A stretch of 64,000 nt of DNA from Plantago ovata (lineage: Eukaryota > Streptophyta > Magnoliopsida > Lamiales > Plantaginaceae): the NCBI GenBank assembly GCA_028274465.1, contig CM051457.1, positions 16,875,097-16,939,096 of the forward strand. Reading direction: 5' to 3'. Shown here one piece after another: positions 9,984-23,300 of the stretch. The notes below the pieces were generated by a model. That model saw only the letters and a list, made by a program, of their open reading frames with translations. It did not search any database and had not been told where the DNA came from. The number at the start of each line of letters is the position of its first letter. Position 1 is the stretch's first letter. Position numbers and translations under genes: made by a program.

Positions 9984-11457
9984 TGTCGATCACCACGGGC
10001 ATGCAGATGGGAATGAATTCGTAGAGACAACGGCCTCAATCCACAAAATGATATTGTTCTGTTCATGTTTTCAGTTTGTATGACCACATATGATGACATG
10101 GCTTTGGTTTGTGGTACCTAAAATATTGGAGACTCATAATCTTTTGACTATCTTTCTACTTTTAGCCGTTATACCGTTTTCATTGCCGTGAAAACTGCTG
10201 CCAAAGACTAGTAAATATTATTACACACCCTCTAACAAATTCTACGTACCATTGATATAATAAGAGACGGTACGTTAATCAGTATATATATTTTGGGTAT
10301 ATAAGATATGGTCTACGCGAAAGATAAAATACAATAGCTAGCGAGCGAATATTTTGTTGCTCCAAGCAACAAGATCATAGCATCTTTCGACCAATATATT
10401 GTCACATCGGAACTATGGAACACTCGAACTCGAACGATCAAGATGAAATTGCACGACTACTTAACAAGTTCGTTCATGAACTAGCTAGCTAGACTTATTG
10501 CTGCAGAAACAAAATGATGAACAGCTAAATTGCAGCTTAACAATACAATTAGGCCTCAAGGAAATTAATTAACCCGGAAGCAAAACAAAAACATGTATAA
10601 TAAGTACTTACCAAAGAATCATTAAGCATTTTGTCGAACACCTTCTGTGCATGCGAAAACTGCAGTTGAGAACGAAATTAAAGTATAAATTTAATTAACA
10701 TCGATCGAATGAAGAACATATATATCCAATCCATCATAATTCGCATGTGAAAGCATATACCTTTAACCTCTATTTGGTGTGGGTGTCTAAGGTTATCCTT
10801 CATTCTTTCGATTCCTAAAGTTTCTCATATTAGTCATAATATACTCCCTCCATGTGACGTTCCGTATATTTCAAATTTTGGTAAATAAAATACTTAAAAT
10901 ATAGCATTACTGCATTACTAGTTAGTAGTTACTACTACTTAAAACATTTTTGATCCTTCGTCTTCATCTCATTCTGATGCTTAGCGAACAATTCAAATGT
11001 TCTGCCCTTCCTCTCATCTATTTCTTTTTTTTTTAAACGGCTAAAAAATTTATATAAAAGGACAAAGAGTCATAAGGATACAAATACAACAACGGGATGC
11101 ATAAGAAATTCATCCAAACCATTCGAAAAGAGCCTAGTCTAGTGAAAATACAACCGAAACTAAGAGAGACCTTTAAGAACCCCGATCCCAAAACTGTTAT
11201 GACTACCACATTCTCATTTAAGACCATTCACAAAGTAAGGGTACATAAAAAATAACCACCCGTCAACAAACCGCCGTTGACGATTAGCAATTTTGTCGAA
11301 AATCGTCCGCAATAAAAAATTTGGTCACCCGCCCGAGCGATTGGTCATCCGCCACCCGCCTAACCTGCCGCCTATATATGTAATTTTTTTAGTTCTTATT
11401 TTTAATATACTAAATTAGTATTACTATAAGCATTCACCAAACTGATGTACATGACAG
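9984..11457. other. Intergenic, upstream of the GH17 gene
   Basis: This should hold the GH17 promoter, but I see no clear TATA box at the expected distance. A 48-bp open stretch on the minus strand at about 10615-10662 has good flanking acceptor and donor signals but no gene context. An AT-rich segment at 11030-11230 resembles dispersed plant repeats. Confidence 0.5.
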
Positions 11458-12011
11458 TAATGTTGTTATGCGAGCCGAGCCTTATCGAATACTCGGCTCG
11501 ATGAGCTTGACTCGCTCAATAAGGCCGAGCTTGAGCCTAATTTTAGGCTCGTTTCATTAACGAACCGAGCTTGGCTCGGCTCGATAAATATTCGGCCCGA
11601 CTCGGTAGGCTCTACATGCCCTTCATACGTCTATATAGTATACATTTTCAAGTACATCAATGCATTTTGAATTTTTTTTATGTTTGAATTTAGTAAGAGT
11701 GATAATTTTATCATTTAACATGTTGATTTATACTGTGTAATATTAAATTCTTTTATTTAACATCTTATTTCACATTTTCACATATTTTTATTAAAAAAAT
11801 TAATTATCATGAGCTCGGCTCGAGGTCGTTAAGACTCGGCTCGGCTTGATATTTTCGAGCCAAACGAGTCGAGATCGAGCCTAAATATTATGGCTCGAGC
11901 TCGAGTCTTATTTTTAGCTCGTTTTCTTAACGAGACTAGGCCTCGGCTCGAATGTTATTCCAAACCGAATTTGACAATACTTGGCTCACCTCGACTCGTT
12001 TAACACCACTA
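11458..12011. mobile_element. hAT-type MITE, 554 bp, TSD catgacag
   Basis: The left end TAATGTTGTTATGCGAG and the reverse complement of the right end, TAGTGGTGTTAAACGAG, form imperfect terminal inverted repeats. Identical 8-bp target-site duplications catgacag flank it (11450-11457 and 12012-12019), as expected for hAT transposition. The interior is full of degenerate GAGCTCGGCTCGAG motifs in direct and inverted order. There is no coding capacity, so it is non-autonomous. Confidence 0.75.
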
Positions 12012-12168
12012 CATGACAGTGAACTAATTTATGGATTGATGTACACCAATTATGAATGCTACTCCAAGTCCAGTTTATTGACAATGTTAGTAACTAGAAC
12101 AGTACTGAAAAAAAAAAGTTCTAAAACAAATCTTGCCTTATCTATAGAAATCTTCCATAAACAGTGGA

Positions 12169-12600
12169 CAAGGGCGGATCCAGGAAATTATTTTTGGGTA
12201 GGCTAATTTGAAGGAAAGGACCATAATATGAAGTATAAAGAATGGACGAATAGAGAAATGTGGGAAAATAAAGAAAATGCCATGAGAAAAATAAAAATAA
12301 TGTATTATATAAAATTAATCATCGGTAATTGTTTTTGTAGAAAATCTATAGAGGAAATGGAGAAATAGGAGTATTAAAATTAAAGAAAAAGTCATTTGAA
12401 ATGAGAAAAATAAAACAATAAACATGTTACTGGAACGGATCGAACCTGAAGCAGATAGATAAAACACTCAATATTTTGCCACTCGGACAACAAAATTATG
12501 TGGTGACGAAGTTGCATGTATAGTGTATAATAAGTACAAAGTTTTCAGGGTAGCCTTCAGACTAGAAGCCTACCCCATTCCAGGCATAGATCCGCCCTTG
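12169..12600. mobile_element. hAT-type MITE, 432 bp, TSD acagtgga
   Basis: Terminal inverted repeats begin CAAGGGCGGATC at both ends. Perfect 8-bp duplications acagtgga sit at 12161-12168 and 12601-12608. It carries no ORF. It lies only about 150 bp from the preceding hAT-type element. Confidence 0.88.
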
Positions 12601-12608
12601 ACAGTGGA

Positions 12609-13384
12609 TGCTGGTCTATCCATAACATAAAACAACTATTCTGAATAATTCTCGTTAGTGAACTTTTCGATCCACGAACTAACTACGATTTGGGTGGCAG
12701 TGGAAATAGAAATGCCAACAAAAATAACAAAAGTGGTCCATTAATCTCGTTAGTGGTTCACCCATCATCAAGTTAAATGTCACTGTTTTATGACATTTAA
12801 AGCCTAATAAAGGTCCATCCACTTTGATAGTTTAGTGATTGTGATCACAAAATTATTACTATCAATTATCATATCACATCACATAATAATATTTAAAACA
12901 ATTATATTTCCCCATTTCTGATTTTTAATTTTAACCTTTCATTAGACTTCAATAATATTCCAAATTTATTTACATTTCAAATTTGAGACCTCACAAGTTG
13001 TAGGGTGTACAAAAATATGTTTCAATTGTTTTATAATATAATAGTACGTATTATTTTAAAATATAATTAAAAATGAAATTGTGTTTAAAGTTGCCAAAAA
13101 GTATTTAAACATAATCCAAGGATCTGATGCTTACTTGCCGTTGCCAAAAATCCAAACGAAAACCAAGAAATTACCAAAATTGTTGCATTTAGGAAGTCCA
13201 AAATTGACTCTTTAGTCTTCAGTGAGGACGAATCGAGCAAGAAAATCAGCAGCAGCTGCCTGCCTGCCTGCCATTCTACTTCCTTTCCTTTTCAATCCCC
13301 AAAAAGGCAAAACCGACGACACCAACGTTTAACAAGGAAAAGGAAAGGAAGTAAAGAAGAAAACAAATTCACAAATCACCACTC
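12609..13384. other. Promoter and 5' UTR region of the VAMP gene
   Basis: AT-rich up to about 13190, then a C- and A-rich leader typical of a 5' UTR before the ATG at 13385. A CTGC-rich patch (CTGCCTGCCTGCCTGCC) lies at about 13256-13272. I see no clear TATA box. Confidence 0.5.
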
Positions 13385-16261
13385 ATGGGCCAAGAGTCAT
13401 TCATATACAGCTTCGTGGCGCGTGGCACCATGGTCCTGGCGGAGTACACCGAGTTCACCGGCAATTTCCCCGCGATTGCTGCTCAGTGCTTGCAGAGGCT
13501 TCCTTCTTCTAACAACAAGTTCACTTACAAATGTGATCACCACATCTTTAACTTCTTAGTCGAAGATGGCTATGGTACTACTAACTTTACTAATAATTTA
13601 TTTATTTCCCTTTTTACTTATATTCCACTTAGATTTGAACTGGGTTCTCTTGGATCTGACCTCGGATTCTGCCAACATTTCAGTTTTTATGCTTTGCTAC
13701 TTTGCTTTACCTTCAAGTTACCCACCCCACCTGTTTGTTGAATTCCGTTACTGTTTCACAGAAAGTTTAAGATTCTTGATTTTATAGTTTTTCCTCTGTT
13801 TTGTCTTGTCTTTTACTTTTTGTTGTTGATTCTGAGAGTTGTTCTTCTTGTAGACTTGTTCTTCTTTTTAATTGTACATATAGAAATGTGTCAATGATGG
13901 AGACATGGTAAAATTCTTAGAAAACACTCATCCTATAGACCTTTACTATATATATTAAAAGTAATTTCAGGTCAAAACTGGTTTTTGATAAGACTCACTC
14001 TATCAGCATAGGCATCCCAGACAGAATTTCTGCGTATGTGTATTAGTGTTCTTAGACTAGAGATTTTAGCTCAATTACAAAGATACATGTTTGCCTTTCT
14101 GTGCTTTGATCTGGATTCTAATATTGACCAAGTATGGTTGCTTGAGTAATACTATAATGTGCTGTTTGTGGTTAACTTTGACGAAATATTGTTCGCTACA
14201 TAATTTGGATGAATGTTTGTATATATGCAACTTCTGTGCTGAGAACTCTTTGGTCTTACGAATAATTGTTTGAGATTTAGTCATTAGGCCATTCCTGGTC
14301 TCATTTAAGTGCATTTTGTATATCTTGTTGCTACAAGGAGGGGACCCCTGGCCCTAAGTGAGCTGGGGGAGGGTTGTGTATTGTGAACAGTCTTGCCTTC
14401 CATTTTGCATAAGTGTCCATTTCGAGTCTTGAGCATTTAAGGCTTTAACCAAACAAGTAGTAGCGATGCAACTTACCACCGTAGAGTCAATTCTAAATTA
14501 GGAGCCTATGGCAGAAGCCTTGGTTGCCTACCTGGAGCCGCCCCTTTGACCCTTACCTTTTTTTCATAGTTCCGTGGTTTGACTGACATGTTTATAAAAT
14601 GTTTGTATTTGAACTCAATTTGACTGGCCTCTCAAAATATATGCAGCTTATTGTGTTGTTGCGAAAGAATCAGTGGGTAAGCAAATCTCCATTGCATTTC
14701 TCGAACGGATAAAAGCTGATTTCAAGAAAAGATATGGTGGTGGCAAAGCAGATACAGCAGTTGCCAAAAGTCTCAACAAAGAATTCGGGTAATGCTATTA
14801 GAAAACACAGAATCTGTTTATCACAAAACTTATGAAAAACATAGTATCTGTTAACAATTCTGATTGTTAGGGTCAGTGCCATTAGGGACTGACGTTGTGG
14901 TCATTTTCTATTGAATACAGGCCTCTAATGAAAGAGCACATGCAATATATAATTGACCATGCTGATGAGATTGAGAAACTATTAAAAGTTAAAGCGCAGG
15001 TTTCCGAGGTCAAAAGTATTATGCTGGAGAACATAGACAAGGTATATGTAATGATCATTAATAAGTACACTTGAAGTTATCCTTATCTATGACATGTCTT
15101 CCATGACATCTCAGTGCATATTTGAATTATTCTGAGTTTGGATAACGTGGTAGCATAAATATGCTGCTAGTTAATGTGAAGTCTATTCAACCATGTCCCG
15201 CCCTTTTTGCTTCGTAATATTTGCATTTCCAAGTTATGGAGATTTCAATTTTATTTGGATTTACTCTTTCTTTTAGATGTCTGACTTCACACTGAATTGT
15301 GGCTTTTTTATTTCAAGAGATTAAGAATAAGAAACAAAGTTATGGCAAGTTGACATCTTTGGGCAAAAATTTGTCTTTCACTCGTATAGTACTAGTAAAT
15401 TGTAAACCCAGACTCTGAATGAACCTAAAAATAACTTCTTATTTATTGCTGGATTTTCATACTTGGCTATATTTGGGTTCAAGAGCATACAGTCATTTTG
15501 GATTTGGTTTTCTTGAGATGCATGTTTGCCCACATACAGAGAGAGCATTTCAGTTTCCAAAGCAACTGATTAATTATAAGATTGATCCATTGTGGCCGTG
15601 GGTGTCACATGTCATGTTGATGAGAGGTTCAATGTGTTCTTTGGTAGAGTTACTGGAATTTGTTAGTCCACTTAAGTCCCGACAGACTTTAGCAAAGGGT
15701 TAGTGAATCATATTAGTCCCAAAAACACTACTCAATTTACACTCGACCAACTAACGTTCTTTAAATATTCACTTATTTCTAACTGTATTCACTCCTTTAC
15801 GTAGCAGACACCTTTGGTTAATCTGTTTCCAACATCCCCGTTGCAAAAGATCTGTTCTAGGAGTACTAATCAGTATGCCCATGAAAGATATTAGTACTTA
15901 GCAAACTGTATTGCAATTCTTGGTCACTAACTGTATGTTCAATTATTTTGTTGCAAATTTCAGACTATTGAAAGGGGTGAGAACCTGACTGTTCTTGGTG
16001 ACAAAGCTGAGGATCTACGTAATTCAGTAAGTGTGTTGTTATTTTCTTGTACCATCTCTTGAAGTAACATCAGTGTATTTCCCTTAATGTTGTAACCTTC
16101 ACCTGTTTCAGGCCCAAGAATTCAAGAAACAGGGCACTCAAATAAGACGAAAGATGTGGTATCAAAATATGAAAATCAAATTGGTTGTGTTCGGCATTCT
16201 CCTCCTCCTGGTGCTCATAATCTGGCTTTCGGTTTGCCATGGTTTTAACTGCACCAACTAG
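13385..16261 (+). CDS. VAMP72: VAMP72-type R-SNARE (longin) protein
   Basis: Five exons (13385-13574, 14647-14788, 14921-15041, 15964-16026, 16112-16261), all with GT-AG introns, give 221 residues, the normal size for plant VAMP7-like proteins. Order: longin domain (1-120, starting [13 protein letters not shown]), R-SNARE helix (about 127-187) with the zero-layer arginine in TIERGEN, the [17 protein letters not shown] juxtamembrane stretch, and one C-terminal transmembrane helix (about 191-213) ending SVCHGFNC. Family members sit on secretory vesicles, endosomes or the plasma membrane and pair with Qa, Qb and Qc SNAREs to drive fusion at the cell surface or plate. The start fits because it precedes the conserved longin strand. 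Which VAMP72 paralogue it is cannot be settled by eye. Confidence 0.95.
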
Positions 16262-18766
16262 AGTAGCTTCAATCTTGATTCGGGCAATTGATAAATCAAG
16301 CCTGGGGGCATCATTCATAATAGTTTTGGCAAGTGAGGTTTCTTGTACAAGTGGTTCAGAGATAGATGAGTTCAACAAGCTAGTTTCTTTCTTTTTACTA
16401 TGGGTATGTGTTGTATTGCAATGGAGTTATTAATTTGTTGGTCTTGTATTACAGCAACTGTTTGTGTATCATTGAAAACTGTATAATCCCCAAACCTTTT
16501 TTTTTTCTTTTGCTTTTGAGATGCAAGATTTTGATTTCATTTCAGTGTAGTTGGAGACTGCAACACAATTATGAATTAAACAAGATTTGATCTGAACAAG
16601 ATGCTCCGTGAACTTACTTTCTTGTCCTGTACTGCTGTTTTTTTCATCTAAAAAAAACAATTACTCCAGTCCAGATCAAATCTGCTTAATCATATAAAAT
16701 AATTTTTAGGTCGTTTCAGATTTTTCTTATAGGTAATGATCATATACTGTATTAATGAATCAAGCAGCCAGGAAATCTGGGTTTACAAACGGAATGAATG
16801 GCAGTAGTTCCCTCACAATCACCAACAGAGCCCACATACTGGATTAGCTTATTACAAATTTACAATAACGTAAAACATGTGAAAAAACTATAGTAGAATA
16901 GTAGAAAAGTATAAAGAAAAATGATAAATAAATAATACCTTGTGTAGTTTATTTTACATAGATATCATTTTTTAATTATTGATTAATTGAGATAAAATAA
17001 TATATATCCAAAAGCTACTCCGTAAGAGTTTCGAAGGAATATATTGGGTTGCCTATAACAAAATTTGGGTTATTGAGAAATAAGTGATTAAAGTTGGAAG
17101 GTTGAGTAGGTTTGTACCACATTGTTTGTGATTAAGTGAAATCTCTAGTTTATAACTTACTAGTTCCTACTTGGTATTCAATTTGTGTAGCTAGATAAGT
17201 TGAGTGCAAATCCTGATCAAATTTGTACATGAAAACAGTGGACTTTTGTACGAGTGTGTGTGCGTGCAATCCTCAAATGTGAACCCGAACCAAGCTCAGT
17301 TGGGTTAGTCCGTGAGAGATAATGTTTTGCTAGTTCAACCTCTCAAAACCTTCTATATATAAGTTTGTGGCTTCATGTTGACATTTGTAACCCATGAGAG
17401 TTACAAGTATTTAACCTGACATTTGTTGTTATCCATAATTACAAATATATTTTGTAACGAAGGAGATTTATGGAGACATGAGATGCACTTACGGACATGG
17501 TGTTACATACTCTATTCCTAAATAGGTCTCACTTGTGTTAGGAAAAGTAAGAAGAAAACCGGGCATTAGTTCTCTTCTTTGTTGCTTCTTTCCATCTATT
17601 CTCCCCTTTTGTGTAAACCGGACATTAGTTCTCGTTCCCTGGTGGTTGCTAGCTTGTGCATCTAGTAATCTCATAATTCGTTGTATCCTGGGAAGCAGAC
17701 GCTCAACGTCTCAAGCACCATAGTGTGAGGGCGGCGTATTTTGGTTCAAGGAGATTGCGTTAGTGTCTATCTTATTTTGTTTTATTCTTTTGTACAAGTT
17801 ATTTATTTGTATTTTTGATTATTATATGTAATAGTGACTTCTGATTCACATTGTATACTTATATTGAAAGTGGGATGCAATTTTTTTTTTATCCCCACTT
17901 GTTTATGCTCTCACAAATGATTTTGATTCACACTGCGCATATAAATAATACATGTTGTTAACAGACATAAGGAGTATAATACAAAGAGTGTGCTAGCCTG
18001 AAACTATATAATTAATGGTCGGCCATGATTAGGGGCCGACCCAAATGTCTATCCTAGGGACAATCATAATGAACCGGAATTGCACCCAATTGGAGGTTTC
18101 CGAAACCACCGAGTCTAGTACATCCTAGGGTCTTGGTACATGTTTCATGATTTTATCCGAACACTTGTTACTCATATGTGAGGATACACACCAATGTAAT
18201 TTTAAGTTGTCCAAAACTAAATTAATCAGAAATTCGAGGAGTCTAGCAGACCCAACACTCATTTGTCACCTTTGTCAATTATAATTTGTAACCTTCCTGT
18301 ATGCGGAACAAAAATAGAAATAAAAATAAAATCAAATAGATTGAACATTTTACAAGGATGCATATCATATTATTAAAGGGTGACCGAGTAGAATGGTGTT
18401 GGTGCTTTAGTAGCATATGAGAGATCGGAAATTGGAACCTAATTTGAAAAGAAAAAAAAAAATCCATAATACACACCAAAGCCTCTTCACATTCTTCACA
18501 AATATATCAGTACATGACAGACTCTTACAAAGAAAATACATATTTGCAACATCAAACTCCAACACAAAACTAAACTAGCTATGACTACAATCCAACAAAC
18601 ATTATATTTCTAGGCACCATTAGTAGGCCTAAACGGCCTCTATTTAAAGATATAATCGCCAGTTAATTTCCCCTCCCCACAGAGTAAAAGCAACTCATTA
18701 GAAAACATGCACAAACAACCTCACATATCATCCAAATTACCACACAAGCAACTCATTGATGTTAAT
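16262..18766. other. VAMP 3' UTR and intergenic DNA
   Basis: The first few hundred bases are probably 3' UTR. No gene is recognised beyond that. The part at about 17270-17780 is less AT-rich and looks like decayed LTR-type sequence, but no matching ends are found. A perfect small hairpin lies at 18018-18042. The region next to 18767 is probably the 3' UTR of the FPF1-like gene. Confidence 0.5.
18018..18042. repeat. 8-bp perfect inverted repeat (hairpin)
   Basis: GGTCGGCC at 18018-18025 and GGCCGACC at 18035-18042 can form an 8-bp GC-rich stem with a 9-base loop. No function is evident. Confidence 0.7.
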
Positions 18767-19075
18767 TTACACATCCCTCACTTCAAATTCGTTGCGATTT
18801 TTGACAACAATATCGTACATGTGCATGGACTTAAACTTGTTGAAGTCCTTCGGCAGGGAAATGAGGTGAACTGTGGATCTCTTGTGGAACTGAAGTAGGT
18901 CTACGTCATCGTAGTACCTCTCCCAACCAAGGGACGCTAACTTCCTCTCTAGTACAGCATATGAAGTAATGACCTCATTGGAAGCTACATGGACTAGCAT
19001 TTTCTTGCCATGGCATTCCCCAGCGTTCTCAACCAGGCGAACAACCCCATTCTTGAACACCCACACTCCAGACAT
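18767..19075 (-). CDS. FPF1: Flowering-promoting factor 1-like protein
   Basis: Single-exon gene of 102 residues. It matches the FPF1 family nearly end to end: [56 protein letters not shown] and [18 protein letters not shown]. The family promotes the floral transition and affects gibberellin responses and root or shoot growth; the proteins are small and soluble with no known enzymatic domain. The chosen start is the conserved MSGVWVF. A longer reading starting at 19117 adds 14 residues that the family lacks. A minus-strand TATA box lies about 95 bp upstream. Confidence 0.95.
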   Translation of the reverse strand: MSGVWVFKNGVVRLVENAGECHGKKMLVHVASNEVITSYAVLERKLASLGWERYYDDVDLLQFHKRSTVHLISLPKDFNKFKSMHMYDIVVKNRNEFEVRDV

Positions 19076-19168
19076 GCTTTGATTGCTGAGAAAGAAGATG
19101 CGAGTAAGAAGTGACAATTTGTGAGTAATGAGCTTATGAGTGTTGGAGAAATTGTTGTAATGTTGATG

Positions 19169-19176
19169 TATATATA
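19169..19176 (-). promoter_or_regulatory. TATA box of the FPF1-like gene
   Basis: TATATATA about 95 bp upstream of the ATG, leaving room for a leader of roughly 60 bases. Confidence 0.6.
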
Positions 19177-19729
19177 GTGGACAGATATGATTCTAGCTAG
19201 CTGTGGAAGTTTAATGTTATACCATATTTTAGGACCACTTTATCTTAAAAGTTTAATGTGGAGAAAGTATTAGTTTGTTTATTCCTAAACCCAATCTGTC
19301 TTTAGTTACTATTCTTGATACTAGCTAGCTAGCAATAATGTTTACTATTCACTACAACTCCGTTAGATTGAGGTTAGCTAAAATGTTCAAGTTGATATCG
19401 TTACTAATGATCATGCATGACAGATTAATTAACTAATCATCAAGTTGGTATGCATGACAATCGTTACTAACGATCATGCATGAGCTCATGAAATAAATTT
19501 GGTTTAATTTTTTTTCAACTCAATTAATTCGGTACTTGAAGTATACAGTGGCGGGCGGTAGTTAAAAGATTATTATAAATTCGCAAATTCAAGATGCTAA
19601 TAAAATTTCCGGTTTACCATGTCGGGCCAAATATGTTGTAAATAGAGACAAGGCCTTAGTGTTAAGGTATCTACCACTCAGATACTAATACAACTTGTTA
19701 AGCAATACTAATAATATTGGCTATTGGGG
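19177..19729. other. Intergenic, upstream of the FPF1-like gene
   Basis: AT-rich DNA with repeated CTAGCTAG and CATGCATGA words and no coding signal. Confidence 0.5.
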
Positions 19730-20302
19730 CAGTTTAGGGGGTCCGAGTTAAAATTGTACCGTATGATATTTTATATTATATTGACTAAAAAAAATAAAAA
19801 AATATTTTTGTCAGATAATAATCTAATAAAAGAATTTCAAAAAAAAAATATTTTTTCACATGTTTCTAGCTATACTTTTACATTCAAATATTAAAATAAT
19901 ACTCTACTTTAATATGCATAAGTTTAACTTTGGATTAATATAGAATTTCAAGCACTAACTAAAGAAGAAAAAGATTGAACATGTACCAACATACATCTAG
20001 ATTTAAAAAGAAAAAAATGATAAATTTTAAAAATTATGTAAGATGAAATAAAAAGAAAATTTTAAAATGATTGATAAAAAACTAAACAAAGAAAATAGAA
20101 GGAAGAGCTAAGATGGGACAAAAATTGGATAAAGAACATAATTATAGTAAAATGACAACTCGCGCCTCTAGAGTAGAGGATATAAGTTCCTACCACCAAG
20201 ACAGACAAACTGTATTAACTTTACTACTACTACATATGAATTAATATGGAAAATTTCAGTGGGGTCCAGTGTCACCACTGACCCCCCTTGGCTCCGCTAC
20301 TG
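19730..20302. mobile_element. hAT-type MITE, 573 bp, TSD tattgggg
   Basis: Identical 8-bp duplications tattgggg lie at 19722-19729 and 20303-20310. The right end reads TTGGCTCCGCTACTG, whose complement CAGTAGCGGAGCC is a common plant hAT-type terminus. The left end CAGTTTAGGGGGTCCG shares the CAGT start and the GGGGTC block but seems to have lost about 9 bases. No coding capacity. Confidence 0.75.
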
Positions 20303-20310
20303 TATTGGGG

Positions 20311-23300
20311 TCTTAATGCCCCCACTGTACCCCCTCTCCTCGTCATTGCGTCATCGTATACATGATTAATTATATTCATGCACTATTCCAGCGGAATCGA
20401 GTGAATTATATACTACACTAGGAGTATACTACATTATCATGAGTACGACCATACACGTATACTGAAAACTCATTGTTCGTTAGTTAATAAGAGGACCATC
20501 AAAGTTTGAGTAGGTCCATCATCCTATACTTGTTGCACAAATATTTTACAAACTAGAATAGCAACAAATATAGTTTATAGATTAATAACTATACAAACAC
20601 TTAGTACGTTGAACTTTGAACTATGTTAGATTATTTCACATTATAATGGCACAGTTTATATGTAATTGATTGAAGCATTTGGATACAATATTCCGTAAGT
20701 AATTAAAGTGCATGACTAAATTGTAATTTACTAGTAATAAGGTGAAACAGTCAAATAAGCTGAAATTATCTTATAAAGTGATGCCAAACAGATAGCAAAA
20801 CGGAATAACTAGACATCATAAATAATTGTATACTAATTAATTGTATTTGTATTATGTTATCATAAAAAAAAAAAAAGAATATAATGGAGCGTGTGACGTA
20901 AAGATATATGATATCTATATGCGGTAAGAGAATTGTTCGATTGTTTTAATAATGTTGTGATAGTAGAACTAGGTTCTCTTCATTTTCCTCATATAAAAAA
21001 GACTAGTATCTCATAGGCCGCACTATTCCATTTTTTTGTTGTGAAATTAATTAATTTTTTTGTGCGCGTTTCCAAAGCCCCCGTGAATCAATCCTTACAA
21101 TTTAACACTATTATACTTCGTTTTGTCTTTGTAGAAGAAGCTTCCCTAATACTCTTATGCTAAATGAATATTTTTGTATATATATATATGTGTATAAATT
21201 ACCTTTATGATGAATGAATCTATTCCAACTGATGGATCATAAATTCCAATTCGCTGGGAAAATGCATGTACTTGAACCAAAGAGGTTAACATTCCACTTT
21301 TCCGTTGCCAAAGATGAAAGTGTCTTTGTACATTATATTCAAAACACTAATAGCACGGTTAATAATAATTATTCTTCGAGTGATATATGTACTTCATAAA
21401 AGTATTTATATGTAGAGTGATTCTCAATTCTTTTTTACAGTTCATAAGTTCATAAACACGTATTCGTATTCTTTTCATTGTTTTGCTTTTAATTCCTGAT
21501 AAAATTGATTATTAATTAATAAGTATCGGTTCATGTGCAATAAGTAAAGCTGAATGGAAAAAAGATATAACAAGATGAACGAGAAAAAGAATTCAACAAA
21601 GAAATGTTCCATCTTCATGACCGTGAAAGGAGAAAGCCCAAGGATTCTACTTCAGCAGTCTAATGCCATGTTATATTCTTCTAAACTGAACTGAATTAAG
21701 TGATGATGAACTGAACATAACAGTACTCAACTGAACTTATTTGTCGTATGAAGAACAACTAAGCAAATGTAAACTAAATTGAACAAAGATAGATAACGTC
21801 CCAACCATTTGTAGGACAAAGCCCCATCATCCTCCTGCTCTTTGATGATCATATATTTCTTTTTTAGCACACTTTATCTTTACTCGTGGGAACTTCCGCA
21901 ATGAGTTTTAGGCTAGATGGACAAACATGGTTGGGCACTTGGCGGCATCATGTCATTGCATAGACGCTAGCGGAAATAAAGCCGTACGTTGAAAGGAAAA
22001 AAAAACAAGAAAGAGATGGAGAAGTGTCTTGCCCATAGTTGTTGGATAGGAAGGATAAGAAAGAGTGAAAAGACAAAAGGATTGGTAAGGATTCATTTGC
22101 TCTCTCTCTCAGTGCCATGCCATGCATGTTAATTAATTAAAACTCAGTATTTTTCGATAAAGATCGATCGAGGAGAGGCCGAGAGGGAAATGTCACAGAA
22201 ACCCATATCCAAGCAAGGAATGGGCCTGTAGATCCTTTTTCAAGATTTTTCTTAAGGGAGAATTACAGGCACGTGTTGATAAACCCCCCTTATCTTCTTC
22301 TTCATCATCTATAGTCTATACTATATAATACTAGTAATATTCAGTGGCTAATTCTATTCTGCCAGTGAAGCAAGCACGAGGTGGAGATAGGGAACCGCCC
22401 CAAATTTTTAATCTTTTTTTTACTAATTCTTGTGAAAGACCATAGTATACTAAATACTACTCATGTTAGTAAACTCATGTTTTAAAACCCTTAAAAAAAA
22501 ATTCGCTAGTATAATTACTTGGTCAAGTAATCTATGTAATTCATGTTATAATATAACCATCTCTTTCATTTTCAAATTCTGGCTCCGTCCGTGTTAGCAT
22601 GCACGTAGTTAGGTGTAGTGTAGGTATGATGTCGAAATTCACAGTATACAATTCATCTTCATTAAAGCACATGTTCCTTTTAATTCATTAATGCTCTTTC
22701 TAATTGATTTGAACAGGCTGCTGATAGCTAGCTGCTTGCGTAAAATGCAAGATGTATTCATTCAAACGATTCCCAGAGATAAGGACCCTTTAATTTGTCG
22801 CCAATCTTGAAATAGTATTTGTTCAAAATAACAGGGGAAGAAAGAAGAAGAGGAAGGAAACTTTTCTTTGACTGCCAGAATATTTTTTCATCTCCATCCC
22901 TATATTATTTTATGCGATGTTATCACGTGTCGGACCAGAAATCAACTGAGTATATTATTGAGTTTACGAACCAACATGTATATTCAGGGAAAATTCTTTT
23001 ATCTGGAAGGAAATTACATATAAGTGCTACTGGTTCAAAATTAATGAATCACATGACTTAAAACAATAATTACAAATTTACAATCATCGGTCATTAGCAT
23101 TGCAATCGCCGCACCTTATCATCAGGACCGCAGTCTATCGGACCAATCCGCAGTCATTAGCATGGGGTTTGATTGGCTATGTTGTCATTAGTAGCACTCC
23201 AGACTCTACAGTCGGCCGTTACTCATGCACATTGGTTTGTTTTCTAATGTGATATAGTGATTTACATTTATTTTCCAGCATTCTGCTTATAATTTGTACA

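Noticed and set aside
10850..10870. Stowaway-like end TACTCCCTCCATG
   Set aside because: No matching opposite end found within a reasonable distance.
17280..17780. Possible solo LTR
   Set aside because: I could not find TG/CA ends with a 5-bp duplication or an adjacent primer-binding site.
18767..19117. Longer start for the FPF1-like gene at 19117
   Set aside because: The extra residues [14 protein letters not shown] are not part of the family, whose members begin MSGVWVF.
19546..19560. CAGTGGCGGGCGG as the left end of the hAT-type element
   Set aside because: The 8 bases before it do not match those after the right end; CAGTTTAGGGGGTCC at 19730 gives an exact duplication instead.
22085..22270. 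Candidate microRNA hairpin near the CTCTCTCTC stretch
   Set aside because: No match to a known mature microRNA and no convincing long stem by eye.
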